NCBI RefSeq assembly: GCF_048565625.1
Contig: NZ_JBLZUR010000002.1
Coordinates: forward strand, 620,001 to 684,000
Direction: 5' to 3'
Origin: JBLZUR01 sp048565625
GTDB lineage: Bacteria > Pseudomonadota > Alphaproteobacteria > Sphingomonadales > Sphingomonadaceae
DNA length: 64,000 bases
Notes under the pieces: generated by a model
Databases searched by the model: none
What the model saw: the letters and a program-made list of their open reading frames with translations, nothing else
What the model was told of the DNA's origin: nothing
Position numbers and translations under genes: made by a program
In this document: one piece after another, positions 38,730 through 47,928 of the stretch
Numbering within the stretch: position 1 is the first letter of the stretch
Layout of the letters: every line of letters starts with the position of its first letter

Positions 38730-40208
38730 CTAGAGCGTAACCCGCCAGTCCCAGCCTAGCGGGTCTCCGTCCATCACCTCGACACCCTGCGCTGCCAGCT
38801 CGTCGCGGATCGCGTCGGAGCGGGCGAAGTCCTTGGCCGCGCGCGCTTCCTTCCGCTCGGCCAAGCGAGCGTCGATCTCCGCCTCGGTTATCAGCGCATC
38901 CACCGGACGAACGCGGAGGTCGGCGCGGCGGAGGTCGAGAATGCCGAGGCCGAGGACGCGGTCCATCGAGGCGATTACGCGCAGCTTCTCCTCAAGCGAT
39001 AGCGCCTTGGACGCGATCGCCTGATCGAGGAGCGGCAACGCCTGCGGCGTCATCAGGTCGGCCGAGACCGCCGCGTCGAACTGGGTGAGGAGGTCGGTCG
39101 CCGCTTTCGGCAGGTCGCCTTCCAGCCGCTCGCGGTCGAGCGGGAAGTGCGTCTCGCCATGCCGGTCGACCAGCGCCTGCACGGCGATCGCCAGGCGGCG
39201 GAGGCGGGTAAGAGCACCGGAGACCGCCTCGGCCGAGAACTCCAGCTCGCTGCGGTAATGCGCCGACAGGCAGAGCAGGCGGTAGGCGAGGGGGTGGACG
39301 CCGCGATCGATCAGCGACTGCAGCGTCGAGATGTCGCCCTTCGACTTCGACATCTTGCCGCCGCGATCTACCAGGAAGTTGTTGTGCAGCCAGTAGTTCG
39401 CGCCGGTGGCGGAGGTGCAGGTGAACGCCTGGTTCTGCGCGATCTCGTTCGGGTGGTGGATCTCCCGATGATCGATTCCGCCGGTGTGGATGTCGAACTG
39501 CGCGCCGAGATATTTGATGCTCATCACCGAGCATTCGAGGTGCCAGCCGGGCGCGCCACGGCCCCAGGGCGAATCCCACTCCATCTGCCGCGTCTCGCCC
39601 AAAGGGGAGTTGCGCCAGAGAGCGAAGTCGGCGGGGTGGCGCTTGCCCTCCACCTCGGCGATGCGGGCGACGCCGCCGTCGTCCTGCGGCGGGGCGCCGG
39701 CGAGCGCGCCGTAATCGGGCACCTTGGTCACGTCGAAATAGAGGCCGGTGTCGAGCGGATAGGCGGCACCGTTCGCCTCGATCGCCTTCGCGAAGTCGAG
39801 CATGTCGTCGATGTGGTCTGTTGCGATCGACCAGCGGCTGGGGTCGAGGATGTTGAGCTGGCGGAGGTCGGTCTTGAACGCGTCGGTGTAGAAGGCGGCA
39901 ACCTCCCAGATGTCCTTGCCCGTGCCGGCCGCTGCCTTCTCCATCTTGTCCTCGCCCGCATCGGCGTCGGAGGTCAGATGGCCGACATCGGTGATGTTGA
40001 TGACATGGGTGACGCGATAGCCCTTCCAGTCAAGCACGCGGCGCAGCGTGTCAGTGAAGACATAGGCGCGCAGATTGCCGAGATGGGCGTAGTGGTAGAC
40101 CGTCGGGCCGCAGGAATAGACGCGGGCATGGCCGGGCTCGATGGGGGTGAACGGCTGCAGCGCGCGGCCGAGGCTGTTGAACAGAGTGATCTGGGCGCCG
40201 GTGGTCAT
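38730..40208 (-). CDS. cysS: Cysteinyl-tRNA synthetase
   Basis: This 492-residue class I synthetase has the HIGH-type motif YSCGPTVYHYAHLGNLRAYV, the zinc-site region WDSPWGRGAPGWHLECSVMS with IDHREIHHPNEIAQNQAF, the KMSKS loop GGKMSKSKGDISTLQ near residue 290, and a C-terminal helical anticodon domain. Length is usual. It stands alone on the minus strand. Confidence 0.97.
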   Translation of the reverse strand: MTTGAQITLFNSLGRALQPFTPIEPGHARVYSCGPTVYHYAHLGNLRAYVFTDTLRRVLDWKGYRVTHVINITDVGHLTSDADAGEDKMEKAAAGTGKDIWEVAAFYTDAFKTDLRQLNILDPSRWSIATDHIDDMLDFAKAIEANGAAYPLDTGLYFDVTKVPDYGALAGAPPQDDGGVARIAEVEGKRHPADFALWRNSPLGETRQMEWDSPWGRGAPGWHLECSVMSIKYLGAQFDIHTGGIDHREIHHPNEIAQNQAFTCTSATGANYWLHNNFLVDRGGKMSKSKGDISTLQSLIDRGVHPLAYRLLCLSAHYRSELEFSAEAVSGALTRLRRLAIAVQALVDRHGETHFPLDRERLEGDLPKAATDLLTQFDAAVSADLMTPQALPLLDQAIASKALSLEEKLRVIASMDRVLGLGILDLRRADLRVRPVDALITEAEIDARLAERKEARAAKDFARSDAIRDELAAQGVEVMDGDPLGWDWRVTL

Positions 40209-40264
40209 GGCCGCTCTCTACGGGCGGCACGGCCCGGCGTCATCCCCCGGAGCGGGCGCGTCGA

Positions 40265-40915
40265 TCAGGCCGGCAGCACGCGTTGTGCGAAGCGGAGGCC
40301 GCGGGCGATGCCGTCGGGGTCGACGCTGTGGTCGAGGCCGGGCTGGAGATGCGCCTCCACCTCGAGGCCGAGGGTGCGGAGTTCGCGGACGGTCTGGTGG
40401 TAGCCGCTGGCCGGCACGACGCTGTCCGCCGCGCCGTGGATGAGGAGGATGGGCGGGCGGGACACGACGCCTCGGGTGAGGGGATCGGCGAGGATGCCGC
40501 TATAGCCAGCGACACCCGCGACCGGCCGGTCGCGGGTGAGGGCGATGTGGAGCGCCATCATCGTTCCCTGCGAGAAGCCGGTCAGGAGCAGGCGGTCTTC
40601 GCTCAGGCCATGTTCGGCGAGCAGCGCGTCGATCTGGGCGTTCAGCCCGGTTGCCGCGTGGCGAACGCCGGCGGAAAGCGCCTGCCGGTCGAAGGAGTGC
40701 AAGCCGAACCACTGGAACCCGCCTGGCGCGCCGTGACAGGGCTGCGGCGCGTTCCAGGCGACGAACAGGGTGTCGGGCAAGGCCGCGCGCCAGAGCGAGG
40801 CGAGGCCGATCATGTCTGCGGCGTTGGAGCCGAAGCCGTGGAGGAGGAGGACGATCTGCTGCGGCTTGCCGCCTGATGCGGGGAGGAGGCGTTCGCCGGA
40901 ATAGGATGCTGGCAT
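40265..40915 (-). CDS. Alpha/beta hydrolase (phospholipase/carboxylesterase family)
   Basis: This 216-residue esterase has QQIVLLLHGFGSNAADMIGL (oxyanion region), the nucleophile Ser in LLLTGFSQGTMMALHIAL, Asp in PPILLIHGAADSVVPASGYH and His in LQPGLDHSVDPDGIARGL. This is the LysoPLA/carboxylesterase (Abhydrolase_2) family. A start at 40915 gives the family's normal N-terminus; the frame extends to an ATG at 40981 as a less likely option. Confidence 0.9.
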   Translation of the reverse strand: MPASYSGERLLPASGGKPQQIVLLLHGFGSNAADMIGLASLWRAALPDTLFVAWNAPQPCHGAPGGFQWFGLHSFDRQALSAGVRHAATGLNAQIDALLAEHGLSEDRLLLTGFSQGTMMALHIALTRDRPVAGVAGYSGILADPLTRGVVSRPPILLIHGAADSVVPASGYHQTVRELRTLGLEVEAHLQPGLDHSVDPDGIARGLRFAQRVLPA

Positions 40916-41001
40916 GGTCGCAGAAGCGATCGGGCCGGCGCTCCGTTCCCGGAACCTCGCGCGCGGCGGGGTGTTGAACATAACAAGAACGGAGATGATC
41001 G

Positions 41002-41226
41002 ATGACCAAGCCCGCGCATAATCCCGAGCTCGATGAGCATCCGGCGTCCAATGCCGAGAAGGACCCGGACAATTGGGTGACCGGCGGCGAGCCGATGACC
41101 GGAGCCCAGGCGTCTTACCTGACCACGCTTACCGAAGAGGCGCATGTGGAGCCACCTGCGGAGGATTTGACCAAGGCGGAAGCGTCGAAGCAGATCGACG
41201 CGGCGAAGGGGGAGTTGGGGCGCTAG
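41002..41226 (+). CDS. DUF3072 domain-containing protein
   Basis: This small acidic 74-residue protein contains DPDNWVTGGEPMTGAQASYL and TTLTEEAHVEPPAEDLTKAE, the DUF3072 signature ('TGxEPMTxxQxxYLxTL'). It is soluble and possibly stress-related; the function of the family is not known. It is divergent from the hydrolase gene. GGAGATGATCG before the ATG is an acceptable ribosome site. Confidence 0.88.
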   Translation: MTKPAHNPELDEHPASNAEKDPDNWVTGGEPMTGAQASYLTTLTEEAHVEPPAEDLTKAEASKQIDAAKGELGR

Positions 41227-41243
41227 GGTTCGCCTGTTGACCG

Positions 41244-41340
41244 TACCTCGACTTCGCTCGGCACGAACGGGTTTTCGCGTGGGGGCCATGGGAAGCATTG
41301 ACGCGACCTCACCGCTCGTCCCGAGCGTAGTCGAGGGACG
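41244..41340. repeat. Family B variant inverted repeat
   Basis: TACCTCGACTTCGCTCGGCA+CG and CGTCCCGAGCGTAGTCGAGG+GACG are inverted arms resembling the 29484 variant. It is the first of two repeats between the DUF3072 and GH130 genes. Confidence 0.7.
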
Positions 41341-41401
41341 GGTCAAACGCCCTCCCGATTAAGCCCGGAGCTCGGCTTCACCGCTTTCCCAAACCTAACC
41401 T

Positions 41402-41475
41402 CCGTTCGCACTGAGCCTGTCGAAGCGCCGGTGAGGCGATTGGTGCTGGCCCTTCGACAAGCTCAGGGCGAACGG
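41402..41475. repeat. Family B palindromic repeat
   Basis: CCGTTCGCACTGAGCCTGTC+GAAG and CTTCGACAAGCTCAGGGCGA+ACGG in inverted order, immediately 3' of the GH130-type gene. Confidence 0.85.
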
Positions 41476-41515
41476 CGTTGGACTGGGCCTATGGTAGTGT
41501 GGCCCACCTGCCGCC

Positions 41516-42811
41516 TCACATCATCCGCAGCAGGCTCTTGATGGGCAGGAACGCGAAGGCGACCGAGCTGTCGGCCACGCCATAGGGCATGAAGAGATCC
41601 TTGCCGATCTTCATCGCGCCGCAGGTGTAGACGACGTTCGGGACATAGCCTTCGCGGTCCTCGTCAGCGGCCGAGAGGATTGGTTGGATGGTGCGGCCGA
41701 GGACCTTCGAGGGGTCGTCCTTGTCGAGGAGGACCGCGCCGATCGAGTATTTGCGCATTGCGCCGACGCCGTGCGTCAGGAGGAGCCAGCCCTCGTCGAT
41801 CTCGATCGGGGCACCGCAATTGCCGATCTGCACCAGCTCCCACGGATAGCGCGGAGTGAGCAAGATCTCGCCCTCGTCCCAGTGACCGATGTCGTCGGAG
41901 GTGATGATGAACAGGTTCTCGCCGTCCTGGCGGCCGATCATCTTGTACTGCCCGTCGACCTTGCGGGGGAAGAGGGCCATGCCCTTGTTGCGGGCGGCCG
42001 AACCCTTCATCGGCACGAGATCGAAGCTGCGGAAGTCGCGGGTGCGCATCAGCTCCGACTGGATCTCGCGGCCCGAATAGGCGGTGTAGGTGCCGATATA
42101 TTCGAGGCTGCCATCGTCATGGTGGAAGGGGACGAGGCGGAGGTCCTCCAGCCCGTTGCGCTGCGCGGCGGTGATGGGGAAGATCACCGTGCCGCTGAGC
42201 GTCGAATCCTTGTGGCGGTGGACGGTGACGGGGCCGTCCACGTCGATCTCGCCTTCCAGATAGTCAGGAATCTCGATCGAATTGGCGGCGGTGGCAAAGG
42301 GCGGTTCGGGCGCCAGCTCGAAACTGCGATCGGGCGACACGATGCCCTCGCGGAACGAGACCGAGGAGATGTGTCCCTCGCCGACGGCGCGGAGCGAGAT
42401 CGCCACGCGTACCGCGCCCTCGCGCAGGCCCGATTGGTCGGGATGCGGCACGATGCTGGGGTTCATCAGCGCGGCGGCGGCGTAGCTGTACTCATGACAG
42501 AAATACGCGCCGAGAAGCTGCTTCTTCTCGTCATGGATGCGCGATCCGTCGAGCTTCATCTGCTCTTCGATCTCGTCATAGCGGGCCTGGAAGACCTGCC
42601 GCGTCTGCCAGTGCCGCGCTTCGAAATCGCGCAGCACCAGGCTGAGCTCGGATCGGGTGGTGCGCATGTCCATCGCCAGCACCTCGCGGATGATCCGCTC
42701 GGTCCGGCTGAGGGTACGCCCCACCGCCTTGTTGGAAATGTGAAACGGGCGGACGACGACCCGCGAAGGATCGGCCTGCAGGCGCAGGTCGTGATTGAAC
42801 AGGTCAGTCAT
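41516..42811 (-). CDS. GH130-type beta-mannoside phosphorylase
   Basis: This 431-residue five-bladed propeller enzyme of glycoside hydrolase family 130 has ALMNPSIVPHPDQSGLREGA, LEYIGTYTAYSGREIQSELM, RNKGMALFPRKVDGQYKMIG, QIGNCGAPIEIDEGWLLLTH and a C-terminal VVYTCGAMKIGKDLFMPYGV. Family members phosphorolyse beta-1,4- or 1,2-mannosides. It lies 18 bases after the glycosyltransferase fusion, in one operon, which points to mannose-containing glycan turnover or synthesis. Confidence 0.88.
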   Translation of the reverse strand: MTDLFNHDLRLQADPSRVVVRPFHISNKAVGRTLSRTERIIREVLAMDMRTTRSELSLVLRDFEARHWQTRQVFQARYDEIEEQMKLDGSRIHDEKKQLLGAYFCHEYSYAAAALMNPSIVPHPDQSGLREGAVRVAISLRAVGEGHISSVSFREGIVSPDRSFELAPEPPFATAANSIEIPDYLEGEIDVDGPVTVHRHKDSTLSGTVIFPITAAQRNGLEDLRLVPFHHDDGSLEYIGTYTAYSGREIQSELMRTRDFRSFDLVPMKGSAARNKGMALFPRKVDGQYKMIGRQDGENLFIITSDDIGHWDEGEILLTPRYPWELVQIGNCGAPIEIDEGWLLLTHGVGAMRKYSIGAVLLDKDDPSKVLGRTIQPILSAADEDREGYVPNVVYTCGAMKIGKDLFMPYGVADSSVAFAFLPIKSLLRMM

Positions 42812-42829
42812 TGAGCGGCGCGGAGCCCC

Positions 42830-45118
42830 TTATTCGGCAGCAACGCTCAGATACTGCCCGCCCGATGATTCCTTGAGAAGCCGGTTTATGCCGCTCGTCG
42901 CAAAATGAAATGCGAGGACCGATTCCGCGCCACGGTTGCGGTTCGGGCCGGTGGGGGTGAGGCCGTCGAAGCACTCGCCGCTCGTCGCATCCGCCAGCGG
43001 CACCATCAGGTCGTTGTCGCCCAGGAACCAGCGATAGGCGCGCATCGCCTCCTTTCGCCACCGACGGTCGCCCGTGATCTGGAAGGCGACAGCGCAGGCG
43101 TCGATCGTCGCCTGCGCCTCCAGCGGCTGCTGGTCGAACTGCAGCGGGGCGGAATAGACGCGGCCGAAGCTTTCCGAGCCGACCGGGCGGAAATTGCCCT
43201 CGGCCGAGGTCTGCTGCCGCACGATCCAGTCGAGCGTTTCGATGCCGCGTTCGATGAAATCCTTGCAGTCGAGCGCCTTGCCAGCGCGGAGCAGCGCCTC
43301 CGGCAGGCGGCAGTTGTCATAGGCGAGGACGATCTCGAACCAGGCCCAGTCGGGGCGACGGGCCATGTCGACCAGCGCCATCAGCTCCTGCCCGAAATCG
43401 CCGAGCATCTTGCGCGACAGGCCGTGGCCGGGATGCGCCTCCAGCATCGCCGCCGCCGCAAGCATCATGAAGCCGCGGGCGCGGGGGCTTTCGAAGGCGA
43501 GGCAATGGGGGGCGACCTGATCGAACAGGGTGGAGGCCCAGCGGCGCCCCTCCTCATTCCGGCAATCGCGCGCGGTGACGCCGAGCGCCCAGAGCGTGCG
43601 GCCGCAGCTGTCGTCGGATCCCTGATCCTCCAGCCAGCTGCGATCGAAGGCCATGAAGTTGCGGAAGCTGGCGGTCGCCGGGTTCCAGGCCGCCTGAACG
43701 AAGGCGGCGTAGATCGCCCACCATTTGTCATGGGTCGCATCATCGAGATGCGGCAGCTGGCTCATCAGCATCAGCGCACGAGCGTTGTCGTCGACGCAAT
43801 AGCCATGCGCGCGATCCGGCACCGAATAGACGCTGTGCTGGAGCATGCCGGTCGAGTCGCTCATCCGCTCGATCGCGCGGAAATCGGCCCAGTCGGGGAT
43901 CAGGTCGCGCGTGGGCGCCGGGGCCGGATGGACGCGCGCCGGCTTGCGGTCGCGGATATCGGCGAGGCACGCCATGCCCGCCTCGACGAAGCGCGGCCAG
44001 ATCATCGTGCGGCCAAGCGCATACGTCCGCATGCGCAGCGCATTGCGGGCATCGTCGTCGGCCAGCAGGTCGATCACCGCATCGGCGATCTGGTCGCTAT
44101 TGCCGAAATCGACCAGCACGCCGTGATTGCCCGCCAGCAGCTCGCGCGCATGGACGTAGGGGGTGGAGACGACCGGCTTGCCGAGGCCGACCGCATAGGA
44201 GAGCGTGCCGGACGTTACCTGCGCCGGATTGAGATACGGCGTGATGTAGATGTCGGCAGCGGTCAGATAGTCGAGTAGCTCGTCGTTATCGAGGAAGGCG
44301 TTGACCCAGCGGATATTGCCGCCGACCCCGAGCGAGGTCGCCAGCATCTGCAGCGAATCGCGGTACTTCTCGCCCTCATGCGCGACGAGATGGGGGTGCG
44401 TCGCGCCGACGATGACGTAGACCACGTCGGGGAACCGCGCGACGATCCGCGGCATGGCGGCGATCACGTTCTCCACGCCCTTGCCGGGTGAGAGCAGTCC
44501 GAAGGTCATGATCGTCGGCCGCGTGCCGAGATCGAAGGCGGCCTTCATGCTCTCCGGCTCGGCGAGCGGACGATCGGGGATGCCGTGCGGAATGACGGCG
44601 ATCTGCTGGGGCGAGGCGCCATAGGCCTCGATCAGGATCTCGCGCCCGCGCTCCGCCATGACCAGCAGTTTGGCCGCGCGCGCGATAATCGCGTCCATCA
44701 CACGGCGCTCATCGGGATTGGGCTTGGTCAGGATGGTGTGGAGCGTGACGGCGACCGGCGTGGTGATCCGGTCGAGCAGCTTCAGGACGTGGTCGCCCGC
44801 CGATCCGCCGAAGATGCCGTATTCGTGCTGGAGCCAGACCGCATCATAGCTGCCGGCCTCGATCTTGCGGGCGGCGGTCAGGTAGGAGGCGACGTCCTGC
44901 TGCTCGATCTGGCAGGTGACGGCGGCCGGGTACTCGTACCCCTTGCCGGCGTCGTTCATCGCGAAGACATCGACCTGCGTTTCCGGATAGCGGTCGCGCA
45001 GCGCGTTGTAGATATCGGTCGTATAGGTGGCGATTCCGCAGCGGCGCGGCAGGAAGTTACCGATCAGAGCGATACGGCGCACGGGCTTCGCCGGACCCCT
45101 CCCGAAACCTGCCGTCAT
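42830..45118 (-). CDS. GT4 glycosyltransferase fused to helical-barrel domain
   Basis: This 762-residue protein has two parts. Residues 1-400 form a GT-B family 4 glycosyltransferase: LIGNFLPRRCGIATYTTDIY, IAVIPHGIPDR, IMTFGLLSPGKGVENVIAAM and ITPYLNPAQVTSGTLSYAVG with a following GKPVVST. Residues 420-760 form an (alpha/alpha)6-like domain (GYCVDDNARALMLMSQLPHL, WFEIVLAYDNCRLPEALLRA). The start at 45118 is chosen for GGAGGGA upstream; the frame extends to 45262. It is the first gene of the operon with GH130. This pairing occurs in proteobacterial loci for mannosylated glycans, but the acceptor is unknown. Confidence 0.88.
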   Translation of the reverse strand: MTAGFGRGPAKPVRRIALIGNFLPRRCGIATYTTDIYNALRDRYPETQVDVFAMNDAGKGYEYPAAVTCQIEQQDVASYLTAARKIEAGSYDAVWLQHEYGIFGGSAGDHVLKLLDRITTPVAVTLHTILTKPNPDERRVMDAIIARAAKLLVMAERGREILIEAYGASPQQIAVIPHGIPDRPLAEPESMKAAFDLGTRPTIMTFGLLSPGKGVENVIAAMPRIVARFPDVVYVIVGATHPHLVAHEGEKYRDSLQMLATSLGVGGNIRWVNAFLDNDELLDYLTAADIYITPYLNPAQVTSGTLSYAVGLGKPVVSTPYVHARELLAGNHGVLVDFGNSDQIADAVIDLLADDDARNALRMRTYALGRTMIWPRFVEAGMACLADIRDRKPARVHPAPAPTRDLIPDWADFRAIERMSDSTGMLQHSVYSVPDRAHGYCVDDNARALMLMSQLPHLDDATHDKWWAIYAAFVQAAWNPATASFRNFMAFDRSWLEDQGSDDSCGRTLWALGVTARDCRNEEGRRWASTLFDQVAPHCLAFESPRARGFMMLAAAAMLEAHPGHGLSRKMLGDFGQELMALVDMARRPDWAWFEIVLAYDNCRLPEALLRAGKALDCKDFIERGIETLDWIVRQQTSAEGNFRPVGSESFGRVYSAPLQFDQQPLEAQATIDACAVAFQITGDRRWRKEAMRAYRWFLGDNDLMVPLADATSGECFDGLTPTGPNRNRGAESVLAFHFATSGINRLLKESSGGQYLSVAAE

Positions 45119-45359
45119 CGCCCGTCCCTCCATCTTCACAAAGAAGCCTCGAAAACTGAACAATCTGAAAGGTATTTGGTTGCACTGCGCTGCAGCACGG
45201 AACGCATAATCTCCAGGGATGGTTAACACGGTGTTGCGATGCGGCGAGTGCCCGAGGGTCATCTCGTGAAAAGACAGAATGGGAATTTGCGCCTTGACGC
45301 ATCACGTCACAATACCGAAAGGATTTTGTCATCTTGGGTAGGTAAGGCTGCAATTCGTC

Positions 45360-45818
45360 GTGACGTTCGCTCCGGACGCTGGGTTCAAGATCGCGGAGGG
45401 AACCAGCGGTAGGCGGGTCCTAACTTTCGGCACCTTCGACCTGTTCCACATCGGCCATTTGCGCATTCTGCAGCGTGCGCGTGCGCTGGGCGGATGGATG
45501 GCGGTCGGCGTGTCGTCCGACGAGCTGAACTACGCCAAGAAGCGTATCCTTCCTCATTTCTCCTACGACGAACGGGCTGCGATCGTTGGCGCGCTGCGCG
45601 ACGTGGATGTCGTCTTCAAAGAGGAGTCGCTCGATCTCAAGCGCGATTACCTGATTCATCACCGGGCGGACATGCTCGTCATGGGGCATGACTGGGAAGG
45701 GCGTTTCGACGAGTTCAGCGACATCGTCGAAGTGTGTTACCTGCCGAGGACGCCGTCCATCTCTACGACCAGCCTTGTCGCGCGCATCCGCTCGGCGGGT
45801 GAAGCCGTTTCCGCCTGA
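45360..45818 (+). CDS. CTP:glycerol-3-phosphate cytidylyltransferase-like
   Basis: This 152-residue nucleotidyltransferase of the TagD/GCT type has RVLTFGTFDLFHIGHLRILQ with the HxGH motif, AVGVSSDELNYAKK, the Tyr/Asp-Arg turn SYDERAAIVGALRDVD and RTPSISTTSLVARIR (the RxxSISTT motif). It should make CDP-glycerol from CTP and glycerol-3-phosphate; a related alcohol phosphate is possible. GTG at 45360 gives an N-terminus about 15 residues longer than usual, so the start is uncertain. It is the first gene of a five- to six-gene plus-strand unit with a GpsA-like dehydrogenase that would supply its substrate. Confidence 0.87.
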   Translation: MTFAPDAGFKIAEGTSGRRVLTFGTFDLFHIGHLRILQRARALGGWMAVGVSSDELNYAKKRILPHFSYDERAAIVGALRDVDVVFKEESLDLKRDYLIHHRADMLVMGHDWEGRFDEFSDIVEVCYLPRTPSISTTSLVARIRSAGEAVSA

Positions 45819-45838
45819 CGCAGCGAAGCCGAACGGCG

Positions 45839-46990
45839 ATGACCAGCGTTGAGACCTTGCCAGGCGTGATCTGGGTGACCGGCTTTTCGGGTGCAGGCAA
45901 GAGCACGGTGGCGGCTGAAGTATGGCAGCTTCTGGACCAGAGCGGCGCTAAGGGGATCCTGCTCGACGGGGACGAGCTTCGCGACATCTACGGAAAGCCC
46001 TACGGTTACGAGCGCGGCGATCGCGTGGCACTGGGATACGTCAATTTCACGCTGTGCCGTTACCTTGCGGCGCAGGGCTGCACTGTCGTGATCGCCGCAG
46101 CCGGCATGTACGAGGAAATCTTGGATTGGAACCGGGCACACATTCCCAACTTCATCCAGGTGTATCTGCGCGTGTCGGACACGGAGCGTCGCGAGAGGGA
46201 CGCGCGCACCAAGAAAGTTTACGGCGAGATCAACAATCTGGACAAGCTTTACGACGAGCCTGCGACCGCCGATCTGACAATTGAGAACGCCGGGAAACTG
46301 TCGCCGGTCGAAGCCGCGGAGCAGATCCTGGACTTCTATCGTGCGAAGGCGGCGCCTGCGCCCCGGGCGGTACTGCCGCCGTTCTGGGAGGAGCACTACG
46401 CGCAGGACGTGCCCAACGTGCCCTCCGATCTGGCGCAATCGCTTGCCGAAAGCTTCGGGCCCGCCGGTCGCCTCATCGAAATCGGATGCGGGCGCGGCGC
46501 AGATGCCGCCTTCTTCGCAGAACGCGGCTGGCAGGTCGTCGCCGTCGACAGTTCGGATACCGCCATATCCATCTGCCGCGCCGCCGCGGCGCAATCCTCC
46601 GTGGACTTCCGCATCGGCACCATCGCGGACGTCGCCGACGAGTTCCGCGGCACTGCCGATCTGGTCCTCTGCAGAAATGTGCTGGATGCGCTGACGGTCG
46701 CCGAGGAGGCGGAGCTTCTGCGCGACGTAAGAGCGGTGCTGCGCCCTGGCGGCAAACTGGCGATCGAATGCGCCTCGATCCTCGATCTGGCACATCGGCA
46801 GGGCAAGGCGATCGGGCCGGGCGAACGGCTTCAGGACCGTTACCGACGCTTCCAGAGCGAAACGGCGGTCCGCAGCGCGATCAGGCGAGCGGGGCTCGAG
46901 GTGCTCTCGACCAGCCACGTGGAGGTCCCGCGCGGGGCTAATGCGCCAACACAAGTCCTGATCCGGGTGATCGCCGGGCTGCCGGCGTGA
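45839..46990 (+). CDS. APS-kinase-like domain fused to SAM methyltransferase
   Basis: This is a 383-residue fusion. Residues 1-170 form a CysC-like kinase: Walker A TGFSGAGKSTVAAEV, LLDGDELRDIYGK, then YVNFTLCRYLAAQGCTVVIA, with some positions of true APS kinases altered (for example AAAGMYEEILDW). Residues 195-350 form a class I methyltransferase (LIEIGCGRGADAAFFAERGW, DLVLCRNVLDAL, LRPGGKLAIE). The kinase could make PAPS for the sulfotransferase-like protein two genes downstream, or phosphorylate a CDP-linked intermediate as the CysC-like Cj1415 of Campylobacter does. It overlaps the next gene by four bases. Confidence 0.87.
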   Translation: MTSVETLPGVIWVTGFSGAGKSTVAAEVWQLLDQSGAKGILLDGDELRDIYGKPYGYERGDRVALGYVNFTLCRYLAAQGCTVVIAAAGMYEEILDWNRAHIPNFIQVYLRVSDTERRERDARTKKVYGEINNLDKLYDEPATADLTIENAGKLSPVEAAEQILDFYRAKAAPAPRAVLPPFWEEHYAQDVPNVPSDLAQSLAESFGPAGRLIEIGCGRGADAAFFAERGWQVVAVDSSDTAISICRAAAAQSSVDFRIGTIADVADEFRGTADLVLCRNVLDALTVAEEAELLRDVRAVLRPGGKLAIECASILDLAHRQGKAIGPGERLQDRYRRFQSETAVRSAIRRAGLEVLSTSHVEVPRGANAPTQVLIRVIAGLPA

Positions 46991-47907
46991 GCACGGCTGC
47001 CCTGATCATCGGATATGGCGCGTTCGGCCGCGCGCTATACCACGCACTTCGCGCCAAGGCGTCGCTGTCCGTTGCCGTGTATCTGCGCACACCCACGGCC
47101 GAAATGGATTGCCGGGATGCGGATGCGATCTATCACGATCTACCCGCTATCCCGGTGGGCCGTTTCAGCCATGTACTGGTCGCGGTGCCGAGTTATGCCG
47201 TGCGATCGACGGTCGGAGCGCTTGCGCTGCGGCGCGATGGTAGCGATCCGGTCTTTATATCCTGCGCCAAGGGCATCGATCTCGAAAGCGGCCAGTTCCC
47301 GTCGGAGATGCTGGCGGACCTGACCGGATCGGATCGGATCGGCGCACTTTCCGGGCCTTCCTTCACTGACGAGATGGTAGCGGGCAAGCGGACGCTGGTG
47401 TCGGTCGCAACGCCGGATCTCGGGATGGCGAAGGACGTCGCCCGCCAGCTTTCGACCGACAATTTCCGGCTGCGCCCCACCGATGACGTGCATGGCCTGG
47501 AACTGCTGAGCGTCGCCAAAAACATCATCGCGCTGGGCGCCGGTCTGATCGATGGCCTGAAACTGGGCGAGAATTTCCGAGCCGCCTTCGTGGCCCAGGG
47601 CGTGTTCGAGCTGGCGGACCTGCTTCCCCGGCTCGGCGGGAACGCCGATACGCTGCACAGCATCGGTGGTCTCGGAGACATCCTGCTGACCTGCGTATCC
47701 GCGCGATCCCGCAACTACCGAATGGGCCTCGCCATAGGGTCAGGCGAAAGCGCGGCCGGAATCATGTCCGAGGGGTTGAACTCCGCTACCTCCTTCGTGC
47801 GCTACCTGGAGCGCAAGGGGGTGTATTCCACCTATTTCGAAAGTGTCGCCGACGCGATCGACGCGCCTGCCGGCATCATCAATATCCTGAACAATCACGC
47901 GGCCTGA
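46987..47907 (+). CDS. Glycerol-3-phosphate dehydrogenase-like (GpsA family)
   Basis: This 306-residue NAD(P)-dependent dehydrogenase has a Rossmann motif LIIGYGAFGRALYHAL, FISCAKGIDLESGQFPSEML, LSGPSFTDEMVAGKRT, the catalytic Lys in LSVAKNIIALGAGLIDGL and GGLGDILLTCVSARSRNYRM. All are hallmarks of GpsA, though it is somewhat short. It starts with GTG overlapping the previous stop. A GpsA paralogue inside a glycan cluster next to a cytidylyltransferase indicates local supply of glycerol-3-phosphate from DHAP. Confidence 0.88.
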   Translation: MSTAALIIGYGAFGRALYHALRAKASLSVAVYLRTPTAEMDCRDADAIYHDLPAIPVGRFSHVLVAVPSYAVRSTVGALALRRDGSDPVFISCAKGIDLESGQFPSEMLADLTGSDRIGALSGPSFTDEMVAGKRTLVSVATPDLGMAKDVARQLSTDNFRLRPTDDVHGLELLSVAKNIIALGAGLIDGLKLGENFRAAFVAQGVFELADLLPRLGGNADTLHSIGGLGDILLTCVSARSRNYRMGLAIGSGESAAGIMSEGLNSATSFVRYLERKGVYSTYFESVADAIDAPAGIINILNNHAA

Positions 47908-47928
47908 CCCACACGGAAAGATCCGACC

